Positions 8,601-14,175 of a stretch of 14,175 nt of DNA are shown in pieces (position 1 is the first letter of the stretch; every line of letters starts with the position of its first letter). Source of the DNA: NORP309 sp045107085 (GTDB lineage Bacteria > Pseudomonadota > Gammaproteobacteria > Xanthomonadales > Marinicellaceae). Below the pieces are notes generated by a model. That model was not told the origin of the DNA. It saw only the letters and a program-made list of their open reading frames with translations, and made no database searches. Made by a program: the position numbers and the translations under genes. The stretch lies in contig JBGCFT010000148.1 in NCBI GenBank assembly GCA_045107085.1, forward strand, positions 1-14,175. Direction: 5' to 3'.

Positions 8601-8909
8601 ATTAGGGTCAATGGTTACATCTCCAGTTGAATAGACTGATTCTTTATCAAAAATCGGTTTCCATGTAATGCCTCCATTTATGGTCTTCCATACACCACCA
8701 GAACCAACAGCAACATACCAGATAGATGGATTATTTTTATCGACCTCAATATCAGCTATCCGGCCTGACATATAGGCAGGACCAATGTTCCTTAATTTGA
8801 TTCCAGAAAGCATTTTTTCTGTCATTAGTTTAGATGAATCTTTATTTTCAGCTTGAATTGGCGAGCTCATCAACCCAATTAATAAGGCAATGGTAAATAT
8901 GTGTTTCAT
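5643..8909 (-). CDS. Exported sortilin/VPS10-like BNR-repeat beta-propeller protein
   Basis: The 1088-residue product starts at an ATG (8909) with GGAG six bases upstream. A signal peptide spans about residues 1-20 (cleavage after SPIQA). Residues 60-740 carry many BNR/Asp-box motifs (S/T-x-DGG-x-x-W), for example near 76-83, 130-137, 180-188, 239-246, 335-342, 519-526, 592-598, 648-654 and 691-698. This is the pattern of sortilin/VPS10 and of two-propeller proteins structurally related to GH74. Residues about 830-920 (GIHRVTWDLRWP, LVAPGEYSATL) resemble an FlgD-type Ig domain, and about 930-1075 is a helical, coiled-coil-like tail. Such proteins are often labelled 'glycosyl hydrolase', but I cannot point to GH74 catalytic residues, so enzymatic activity is unproven. 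It probably acts in the periplasm or outside the cell. It stands alone and converges on the preceding operon. Confidence 0.92.
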   Translation of the reverse strand: MKHIFTIALLIGLMSSPIQAENKDSSKLMTEKMLSGIKLRNIGPAYMSGRIADIEVDKNNPSIWYVAVGSGGVWKTINGGITWKPIFDKESVYSTGDVTIDPNNSNIIWVGTGENNGGRHLSFGDGVYRSLDGGQTWKNMGLKESEHISDIIIHPTDSNTVWVSSQGPLWSKGGQRGLFKTTDGGKNWEHVLKIDEWTGVTSLVIDSRNPDKLYAASWQRQRTLPTYVGTGPGSGIHTSDDGGKTWVKLSEGLPKTDMGKIGLAISHQNPDIIYAAIEINQRKGGLYRSENQGASWTKMSDEVGSGTGPHYYQEVFADPHRFDRIYMMSNNSKYSNDGGKTWDNLSNKYKHVDDHAMAFHPTDPNFLLVGSDGGIYESRDDMKKWRYFSNLPITQFYKIAVDDSEPFYYVYGGTQDNSSQGGPSRTTKTHGIKNNDWFLILDWDGHQPATEPGNPDIVYGQRQEGNLARYHRKTNEYVSIQPQASPGEPGERYNWDAPILVSAHNHQRLYHASQRIWRSDDRGNSWKTISGDLTKNENRMHMPVMDRTWSVDSGLDLLAMSNFNTIANIAESPLDENILYAGTDDGLIQVTSDGGKNWQRYEIDDIKGIPATAYINDIRADLFDKDTVYAALDNHKFGDYKPYLIKSSDRGKSWKSIAANLPDNHLVWRIVQDHVNKNLLFVGTELGLFFTVDGGKAWVELSGDVPTISFRDVKIQRRENDLVAGSFGRGIYILDDYSPLRSLSEKALKQEALLFPSRDALWYIPDSMHTDSSGDFEYRAKNPDFGATFTYYLRDGIKSMKEHREDKEKSDIKNKKYPLYPAWETVEAETREAKPTVFLLIKDNQGNLIRKVNGKTQKGIHRVTWDLRWPSANALGENPSFFGNVGSLVAPGEYSATLHTTIAGKTTEIASSVSFNVKPLHKQNETGAVTPQERTELLREVEFLRHQLSMAGSQVKELINQLKSIRIAMDRSSVISDELEYKYEQLRKSVFESDNILNGYKFSRGLNAMGAAPATLSDRLFMIEFARANTWGLTNTQKQQMAYVKEALVLLQPKLNNLRKKEFPALKEALLNAGAPWIPAGPANEKSD

Positions 8910-8949
8910 TCATTTCTCCAGATGATCATAGTTTAAAACGTGATTTATT

Positions 8950-8955
8950 ATTATA
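8950..8955 (-). promoter_or_regulatory. Possible -10 element of the VPS10-like gene
   Basis: A perfect TATAAT on the minus strand lies about 40 bases before the ATG at 8909. I see no good -35 hexamer at 16-18 bases, so the promoter call is weak. In AT-rich DNA this hexamer is also common by chance. Confidence 0.3.
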
Positions 8956-9028
8956 TAGGAGACCAATACTCGATTAGTGAAAGAAGATAAACAGTTTAAA
9001 AAAGCATCATTCTGCGCTTCAAAATTTG

Positions 9029-9046
9029 CTAATAACTAGTTATTAG
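9029..9046. repeat. 18-bp perfect palindrome
   Basis: CTAATAACTAGTTATTAG reads the same on both strands. It overlaps the stop codon of the 24-codon relic on the minus strand. It could be a binding site for a dimeric regulator or part of the end of a mobile element; nothing visible decides between these. Confidence 0.5.
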
Positions 9047-9117
9047 GCTGCATTTCGTGCCTTGATTGACACATTTTTAAATCTTTTTCTCAATCCTTCA
9101 TAATCAAGCAAAGGTCT
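9043..9117 (-). pseudogene. Possible C-terminal relic of a mobile-element protein
   Basis: On the minus strand 24 sense codons end in TAA. The peptide, with DYEGLRKRFKNVSIKARNAA at its end, is basic and looks like a transposase or integrase C-terminus. A TAG stop immediately precedes it (9118-9120), so no start exists. The first bases, GAGACCTTTGC, also resemble IS terminal inverted repeats I recall from IS5-type elements. If that is right, the peptide could be incidental. Assignment is by resemblance only. Confidence 0.25.
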
Positions 9118-9186
9118 CTATAGAGGGCTTTACACAAATCGTAGAATTAGTTAATAAAGCTTTAAAAGCTCTATTTTTGATAATAA

Positions 9187-9377
9187 ATTACTACTAGAAC
9201 GCTATTAGGCGTAATTATTACTTCTATTGGAGCTTTTTGTTACTATATTCTTCTTTTTCAGAGCTATGCAAAACGATCTATATTTATATTAATAGGTTTA
9301 CGTCAAAAGACAAGAAACAATTGATTTATATTGTTGGCTTGTCACCATTTTATATTATAAATCGTATTAAGAAATAA
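9187..9377 (+). pseudogene. Possible frameshifted small membrane protein gene
   Basis: One frame from 9187 to about 9300 encodes a hydrophobic helix and a basic stretch (LLGVIITSIGAFCYYILLFQ, then SYAKRSIFILIG). A second frame then encodes TSKDKKQLIYIVGLSPFYII and closes with TAA at 9375-9377. Joined by a single frame change near 9295 they would make a two-helix membrane protein. There is no start codon, and AT-rich sequence readily yields hydrophobic translations, so this is weak. Confidence 0.2.
9334..9361 (+). promoter_or_regulatory. Possible promoter of the lipoprotein gene
   Basis: TTGGCT (9334-9339) and TATAAA (9356-9361) are separated by 16 bases. They lie about 90 bases before the chosen ATG at 9448. 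The -35 match is only partial. Confidence 0.3.
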
Positions 9378-9447
9378 GAAGATAAAGGGTATAATGCACC
9401 AGCAAGAAACTTTAATATTCCAAAGATTAATTAACCAAGGAAAAGAT

Positions 9448-10026
9448 ATGAATCAAATAACAATTATTTTAATGCTTTTTTGTTTTTTAACAGCTTGTGG
9501 CGGAAGTGATGAGAGCGCCCAAAATACACAACAGAAGACTAAAAATACTGCTAACTCAGACAGTTCAAGTAAAAGTAAAACGGCAAAATCGTTTATTAAG
9601 GTCTCTGGAGCAGAAAATTTTACTTTTACAAATGAACCTAAATTTACTTGTCGTGAAGGTGTCGTCCATGTAATGACAATGACGACTGCACCAAAATTTC
9701 AATTGTATCTTTCTTCAAAAGCAGGTAATGGTGCTTTAGAATTAGCAGATTATGACGCAAACCGAAGTAGCAACTATGTTGAAGGCAAATCTGTAGTAGC
9801 ATTATCTGGCAACTTTGTAAAAGGCAGCGGTAGTGCTTATGGAAAGTTTTATTATACCAACAGCAAAGGACAAGTCACTGTAGAAAAAATTCCTGCTCAA
9901 AGAGGTGAGACTTTTAAAGCAAAGGTTAAAGCCACTTTAGAAAGTACAGATGGGCAGACCATCAATGTTGATGCAGATTTGAACCTGGTCGCCGATGGAT
10001 ACATGATGCAAAATTGTCACTTATAA
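9448..10026 (+). CDS. Small exported lipoprotein of unknown function
   Basis: The ATG at 9448 is chosen because AAGGAAAAG lies just before it and because it yields a textbook lipoprotein signal; an upstream ATG at 9394 would add 18 residues in front. The 192-residue product has a hydrophobic core (ITIILMLFCF) and lipobox L14-T-A-C17, cut before Cys17 by signal peptidase II. Gly at +2 is compatible with transfer to the outer membrane. Residues 18-48 form a Ser/Thr/Lys/Gln-rich linker, then comes a beta-rich domain of about 140 residues. Cys68 (FTCREG) and Cys190 (QNCHL) could form a disulfide joining the two ends of that domain. I recognise no family. The gene stands alone on its strand. Confidence 0.85.
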   Translation: MNQITIILMLFCFLTACGGSDESAQNTQQKTKNTANSDSSSKSKTAKSFIKVSGAENFTFTNEPKFTCREGVVHVMTMTTAPKFQLYLSSKAGNGALELADYDANRSSNYVEGKSVVALSGNFVKGSGSAYGKFYYTNSKGQVTVEKIPAQRGETFKAKVKATLESTDGQTINVDADLNLVADGYMMQNCHL

Positions 10027-10192
10027 TCTGTCTAGAATAAGTTTAATAAATATCAGCATGTTTAATACCACTGTTTTAGATTTTTGGTTTAAAGCCTTAA
10101 TTTAAATTATATGGTTCCAGTTTAATAATGATTGTTCTATTTAAGAAAATGGTTTAAATCATTAATAATGCTCATATTAATTTAGTGTCAAA

Positions 10193-10208
10193 AGGTGTAT
10201 GGACACCT
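10193..10208 (+). terminator. Weak hairpin downstream of the lipoprotein gene
   Basis: AGGTGT pairs with ACACCT around ATGG. Only GTTTG follows, and the site is about 170 bases after the stop codon, so termination is doubtful. Confidence 0.25.
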
Positions 10209-10376
10209 GTTTGCTAATCAAATCATCACATGTGTATTTTTATTTAAGACTGATTGTAAAGCCATAAAACTGAAATTTTTATAAAGGATACGTGATTTAT
10301 GTCATTTCAGGATTTCAATTGTTGTATTTGGTGGCCAGTTTTTTGGGTAATATCAAGAGAGATTGAACCAATTATT

Positions 10377-10409
10377 TGGAACCCGCTGATTTTCTATCGG
10401 TGGGTTCTA
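10377..10409. terminator. Long hairpin between convergent genes
   Basis: TGGAACCCGCTGA pairs with TCGGTGGGTTCTA over 13 bp, including three G-T pairs, around a seven-base loop. Further GAACC (10365-10369) and GGTTC (10433-10437) copies flank it and could form an outer stem. No clear T run follows on either strand. It lies about 40 bases after the stop of the minus-strand beta-helix gene, so it may terminate or protect that transcript. Confidence 0.4.
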
Positions 10410-10447
10410 GATAAGAATTTATTGAATATTAGGGTTCTCAATTAAGA

Positions 10448-12340
10448 TCATTGAAAACCATCAGCAAAAATAACATCATTTTGTTCATCAAAACCAGCAT
10501 CGTAACTACCATTGACATTAGCTATATCTGGCCAATCCCATCCGCGCTGCTGGTTATCAATGTCTGTATAGCTAGGAGGCGCATTGCTTTCTTCACATAG
10601 GTCTACAGCTGGTGAGGTTTCCCAGTTGATGTGGTAATTATCATTGGCTCTGTCTATAAAATCCGGATCATCAGCAATTGCCGTTGGGCCATCAAAAGAT
10701 AGGTTTTCATGCACCACAACACAGCTAAATTCATTATTAAATTCACCGGTGATGGATGAAAAGACTAGGGCATCATTATTGGTTTCATGAATGATACTCG
10801 ATTTTACTATCAGAGTACCAGAGGCATTATTTAAGACAGACTGTACAGGATTATTATCGGCAATTGTAGCGTATAATAGTTCAAGTTCTGATGTACCATT
10901 TACGATAAATACTGAACGATCATTTGTATTACTAGCCCCTCCAACTCCATTGCCAGTGAATAGACTGCCTTCGGATGTCAAACTAAAATTTGTATTAAAA
11001 GCAGCAATATAGACTGCTGTAGCACTATCTGCTCTATTTCTTTGCACATGAGTTCGGTGAATCATTGAATTTCCACCGTTATCAGAATAAAAAGCGCCAC
11101 CTAAGCTAGCAGGAAATTCAACATATCTAATGGCCAAGTTATCCGTTATTTGGTTGCATGATCCTGGGCTCCAACAATCTGTATTCTTCTTATACACACT
11201 GTTAGTATAAAAGGTAGCTGAATCTGAAGCCAAAACTCCACCTCCATTGAAGGCTTGATTGAATGAGATTAAGCCATTTAAGACATTAATCTCAGTTTCT
11301 GTGCCAATTGCATAAATTCCACCACCATTGCCTTCAAAATCTTCATCTGAGTTTGCAATATTGTTGGAAACATTTACAGGTTCTGAGTCATATCCAAAAC
11401 AAAAAATTAAAGCGCATTCTTGAAATCCAGTCAGATTGACTTTGCTGCCACTACTGGCGTAGATTCCACCACCATGACGTGTGGCTGTATTGACTGAGAT
11501 GCCTCTAAAATCTAGGAAACCTCCAGAAGTTCCGACATAACTTGTGAATACACAACCGTTAGATAGATAAACTCCACCTCCGTCACCTCCACCATTTTCA
11601 CTGGTGGCTTGATTTCCTGATATACCGAAACCATTATCGCTATCACCGTATATGAAAAGACTATTTAGTCCAGTATTTCCATCACAGTATATGCCACCTC
11701 CAAATGAGGCTGAATTATTAGTTACCATCATATTGCTGGCAAAAATATCTGTATCTCCACCTATAATTGAGATGCCACCTCCAAAGAGATAAGTATTGTC
11801 AGCAATCCAGATGTGATTAAGATTGACAGCAACATCGGCGTTATTAAAAAGAATTCCACTACCAAAAGTATTTAAATCGCCAGCACCGCCTGTGACTTGA
11901 ATGTGATCAAGAGTGACATCGTTTCTTTGGGTGTTTCCTAAGATTTTTATTGTTGAACCAAAGGCTGCAGCATTAATTATGGTATTAATTGAATCTGGAA
12001 TTTGATTATCGTTGAGAGCATCAGCACAAGTCGCGTAGCCACCTTTGAGCACCAAGTCACGATTTTCAATGGTGATGTTTTCATTGTAGGTTCCTTCAAT
12101 TACTCTGATTTCATCGGCTCTTGAATCTATGGCATCTTGAATTTTGTTTTCTCCAACATTAAAATTACAATCACCAGTATTCCCAACAGTGACTATCATT
12201 GAACCATGCTTTTGAGTATTAAGCAGTTTATGTAACTGTGCTTTTTGTAATTGGATAATTTCTTGATTGGGAAAATTGGTTTTATTTGCGGAAACATCAC
12301 CAAATAGTGCAATTAGCATGATCATTAGATAGTTTTTCAT
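10448..12340 (-). CDS. Exported right-handed parallel beta-helix protein with an IFADGFQ C-terminal tail
   Basis: The ATG at 12340 is preferred over one at 12358 because it directly precedes the signal peptide (MKNYLMIMLIALFGDVSA) and has AGGT ten bases upstream. The product has 630 residues. Residues about 50-135 (IQDAID, EIRVIEGTYNENITI, LVLKGGY) resemble the opening of pectate-lyase-like beta-helices. Residues about 150-530 hold repeated GGGIY/GGGVY-type turns (near 187, 214, 255, 290, 340, 366), as in polymorphic outer-membrane and autotransporter passenger proteins. Near 555-620 comes the usual closing pattern (DPDF, NYHI, SPAVDLC, DIDNQQRG, GSYDAGFDE). No autotransporter barrel follows; the chain ends DVIFADGFQ. 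I see no catalytic residues, so a surface or secreted structural role is more likely than a lyase. It stands alone, convergent with the lipoprotein gene. Confidence 0.88.
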   Translation of the reverse strand: MKNYLMIMLIALFGDVSANKTNFPNQEIIQLQKAQLHKLLNTQKHGSMIVTVGNTGDCNFNVGENKIQDAIDSRADEIRVIEGTYNENITIENRDLVLKGGYATCADALNDNQIPDSINTIINAAAFGSTIKILGNTQRNDVTLDHIQVTGGAGDLNTFGSGILFNNADVAVNLNHIWIADNTYLFGGGISIIGGDTDIFASNMMVTNNSASFGGGIYCDGNTGLNSLFIYGDSDNGFGISGNQATSENGGGDGGGVYLSNGCVFTSYVGTSGGFLDFRGISVNTATRHGGGIYASSGSKVNLTGFQECALIFCFGYDSEPVNVSNNIANSDEDFEGNGGGIYAIGTETEINVLNGLISFNQAFNGGGVLASDSATFYTNSVYKKNTDCWSPGSCNQITDNLAIRYVEFPASLGGAFYSDNGGNSMIHRTHVQRNRADSATAVYIAAFNTNFSLTSEGSLFTGNGVGGASNTNDRSVFIVNGTSELELLYATIADNNPVQSVLNNASGTLIVKSSIIHETNNDALVFSSITGEFNNEFSCVVVHENLSFDGPTAIADDPDFIDRANDNYHINWETSPAVDLCEESNAPPSYTDIDNQQRGWDWPDIANVNGSYDAGFDEQNDVIFADGFQ

Positions 12341-12560
12341 TGTGTTATTACCTGTCATATTGACTCAAAATAATTATTAGTTATTTATTTGTACGTGAAA
12401 TCAAAAAAATTCATGACATCAATTTAATAATTAAAATGTGTTTTATGAAAGTTAATTGACTCTAAGATTCAAGTTGTAAGTGTAACGGTTTTTACTATTG
12501 TATAAATTAAGTAGATGCGTATCGTTGCACTTGCTTAAAAATTCAACAGAGAATCCATAA

Positions 12561-12716
12561 ATGAAAAAACCATATAAGCACCTTACACGAGAGGAATCAT
12601 ACCACATTTCTGCTCAACGTAAAATTGGAACATCGATTTCAATAAAAGCACAATATCTGGAGAGCTAATAAGAGATATTGGGCTGCGAGGCTATCGCCCA
12701 AAGCAAGCCCTGTCAG
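12561..12716 (+). pseudogene. IS30-family transposase gene, frameshifted 5' remnant
   Basis: From the ATG at 12561 the frame reads MKKPYKHLTREESYHISAQR and on to a TAA at 12666-12668 (35 residues), matching the conserved N-terminus of IS30 transposases. A different frame then resumes the family sequence from about 12635: FNKSTISGELIRDIGLRGYRPKQA is split over 12638-12709, corresponding to the helix-turn-helix end (STISREL) and the GLRGYRPKQA motif. A few codons of the expected HTH are also missing around the shift. Similarity stops near RPKQA, and the catalytic DDE domain is absent. No terminal inverted repeats could be identified. It lies between the beta-helix and peptidase genes, so it marks an old insertion at this junction. 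Confidence 0.75.
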
Positions 12717-12762
12717 ATAAATCATTAATGAAAAATACGATTAACTTTTTAGTTTATAGCGT

Positions 12763-14175
12763 TTATTTTATGCCGGTTAATTCATGTAAAATGATATACC
12801 AATGATCCAATGCCGAGAAAAAGGATTTCACTGGCATGCGTTCATTCAAGCCATGAGCAAATGAATCTTCATCACGGATAAACATACCCGATACTCCATA
12901 AGTAGGGATACCATTGGCGCGTAAAATTTTGCCATCTGTGCCCCATGGAACCATAGCAGGTATTATTGGAATATTGGGGTAACGGGAATGAACGGCTTTG
13001 GTAATTGCTTGAGTCACGTCTTCTCTTAATTTAGAAGCTGGACTGGCTATTGGTTTGCCGAGCATTTCTATCTCAACTTTTTCGCCAACAATAGATTGTA
13101 ATTCCGATTTAATGCTACTCGGTTCTATACCAGGAAATATCCTGCAATTTATAGTAGCTTTTGCGGATTGAGGTAAAGCATTTTCAGCATGCCCAGCACT
13201 AACCATGGTCGCTACACAGGTGGTTCGGGTTATGCCTACATAGGATGGTTTTTGGTATAAATAATCACTGGCTTTTTGATTGGTGGGATCTTGAGAAAAT
13301 TCAAATAATGCCTTACTTAATTCCCCCGATTCAGCCAATGCAGATTCTGCAAAAAACTTCAAAGTAATGTCATTATAACGCACAGGAAACCTGTGATTTT
13401 GTAGTTTTTTTAACGCATCCGCTAATTCGTAAATTGCATTGTCAGTTCTAGGTGTTGAACTGTGCCCACCTGGATTACGAATAGTCAAATCAAACGATGC
13501 ATAGGTCTTTTCGGCCGCAGACATCCAATAGGAAGTGGGAATATGTTTTGTGTTTAAACCACCACCTCCATCATCAGAATTTAAAGCAAACTCAGCATCA
13601 GTTAAGTCCCTATGTTTTGTTACAAGTAATTCGGTACTGACCATTCCTGATTCTTCATCGCCACTAAGTGCAATAATAATATCACGTGTTGGGACAAATT
13701 TTTCTGCCTTTAATCGCAAAAAAGTCGTTGTTAATGAAGTAATTCCCATTTTGTTGTCCATGGTACCTCGACCAAAAAAGTAACCATCTTCTTCAATCAA
13801 CTTAAAGGGATCTTTCTCCCAATCCTTGGGCAATGCATCAACAACATCCATGTGACCAGCTAACAATATTGGCTTTTTATTTGATGAATCATCTCCTCGA
13901 AAACGTACTACAAGCCCAGCAATATTCTCGCCTTTGCTAGATTTAAAAGGCAATACATTGACATCTTTTTCATAAAAACCACCATTGATGAATTGATCGG
14001 CTAAATATTGTGCCATTTTCGGTACTTGTCCATGACCTGCTGCTGATCTAAACGCAATTAATTTGCGGTAGATTTCAAGTGCTTGTTTCTCATAATTTTT
14101 GGTATAATAACTACTGTGATTTTCATTTGCAAAGGCGCTAAAATTTAATATAAAAACCATTATAGTCACTGCAAC
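12763..14175 (-). CDS. Exported M20-family zinc metallopeptidase (5' end outside the window)
   Basis: The frame is open to the window edge (VAVTIMVFILNFSAFA). The possible GTG at 14169 would leave a signal peptide with no basic N-region, so the true start is probably upstream. Counting from that GTG, 468 residues are seen. Di-zinc ligands of the M20 family are in place: H106-x-D108 (LLAGHMDVVDA), D138 (GRGTMDNKMG), catalytic E172 with E173 (SGDEESG), an Asp at about 199-200 (NSDDGGGG) and H439 (DSFAHG). H236 (NPGGHSS) marks the lid/dimerisation domain, about 220-340. M20 enzymes hydrolyse peptides or acylated amino acids; here the signal places it in the periplasm, and the substrate cannot be told from sequence. 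Length fits the carboxypeptidase-like branch. No downstream partner is visible; an IS30 remnant follows its 3' end. Confidence 0.93.
   Translation of the reverse strand, partial: VAVTIMVFILNFSAFANENHSSYYTKNYEKQALEIYRKLIAFRSAAGHGQVPKMAQYLADQFINGGFYEKDVNVLPFKSSKGENIAGLVVRFRGDDSSNKKPILLAGHMDVVDALPKDWEKDPFKLIEEDGYFFGRGTMDNKMGITSLTTTFLRLKAEKFVPTRDIIIALSGDEESGMVSTELLVTKHRDLTDAEFALNSDDGGGGLNTKHIPTSYWMSAAEKTYASFDLTIRNPGGHSSTPRTDNAIYELADALKKLQNHRFPVRYNDITLKFFAESALAESGELSKALFEFSQDPTNQKASDYLYQKPSYVGITRTTCVATMVSAGHAENALPQSAKATINCRIFPGIEPSSIKSELQSIVGEKVEIEMLGKPIASPASKLREDVTQAITKAVHSRYPNIPIIPAMVPWGTDGKILRANGIPTYGVSGMFIRDEDSFAHGLNERMPVKSFFSALDHWYIILHELTGIK

Larger units (their letters stand above)
8910..9447. 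other. Intergenic region rich in possible relics
   Basis: This gap lies between the divergently arranged VPS10-like and lipoprotein genes. It holds a -10-like site for the former, an 18-bp palindrome (9029-9046), a 24-codon protein-like minus-strand fragment (9043-9117) and a plus-strand membrane-protein-like sequence split between two frames (9187-9377). GAGACC at 8959-8964 and GGTCTC at 9113-9118, each flanked by TATA-like bases, form a short inverted pair enclosing about 160 bp. No intact gene is supported apart from the promoter regions. Confidence 0.45.
10027..10447. other. Intergenic region between convergent genes, with hairpins
   Basis: No supported gene. It contains a short hairpin at 10193-10208 and a longer one at 10377-10409. 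A 48-codon frame (10299-10445) with AAGGA before its ATG runs through the second hairpin, and I do not accept it as a gene. Confidence 0.5.

Noticed and set aside
10299..10445. 48-codon plus-strand frame with AAGGA before its ATG
   Set aside because: It overlaps the long hairpin at 10377-10409, stops just before the convergent gene, and its Trp-rich translation resembles no family.

Overview
The window looks like an accessory, AT-rich stretch of a Gram-negative chromosome, most likely a gammaproteobacterium. Sec signal peptides, a lipoprotein with a classic lipobox, and large exported repeat proteins all point that way. One exported protein ends in a short 'IFADGFQ'-type tail and another in 'LPVELIQFSVD'. 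I associate such tails with Marinicella-like and Lysobacter-like bacteria, but this placement is inference from memory, not a search result.

Layout. Positions 1-1047 hold the 3' end of a type I restriction subunit gene (hsdR). Two small orphan genes follow: an exported protein (1070-1453) and a membrane protein (1601-1879). A gene-poor stretch (1880-2824) carries a twin inverted repeat and a possible decayed gene. A tightly coupled two-gene unit (2825-3529 and 3537-5501) encodes two exported proteins; the second has a Myxococcus-type cysteine motif and four cadherin/VCBS-like domains made by a 714-bp tandem duplication. Back-to-back hairpins (5537-5626) separate this unit from a convergent 1088-residue sortilin/VPS10-like BNR-repeat propeller protein (8909-5643, minus strand).

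A debris-rich gap (8910-9447) leads to a small lipoprotein gene (9448-10026). A second gap with hairpins (10027-10447) is followed by a minus-strand right-handed beta-helix protein (12340-10448). A frameshifted 5' remnant of an IS30-family transposase gene lies at 12561-12716. The window ends in a minus-strand exported M20-family zinc peptidase (14175-12763), whose 5' end lies outside.

How the genes relate. Apart from hsdR, every recognisable product is predicted to leave the cytoplasm. Only 2825-3529 with 3537-5501 form a convincing operon. I see no multi-gene defence or metabolic system beyond the hsdR tail, and no CRISPR, tRNA or rRNA. The more unusual signals are the duplicated domain pair, the distinctive C-terminal tails, the palindromic element near 2009-2048, and several layers of decayed mobile or orphan sequence in the gaps.
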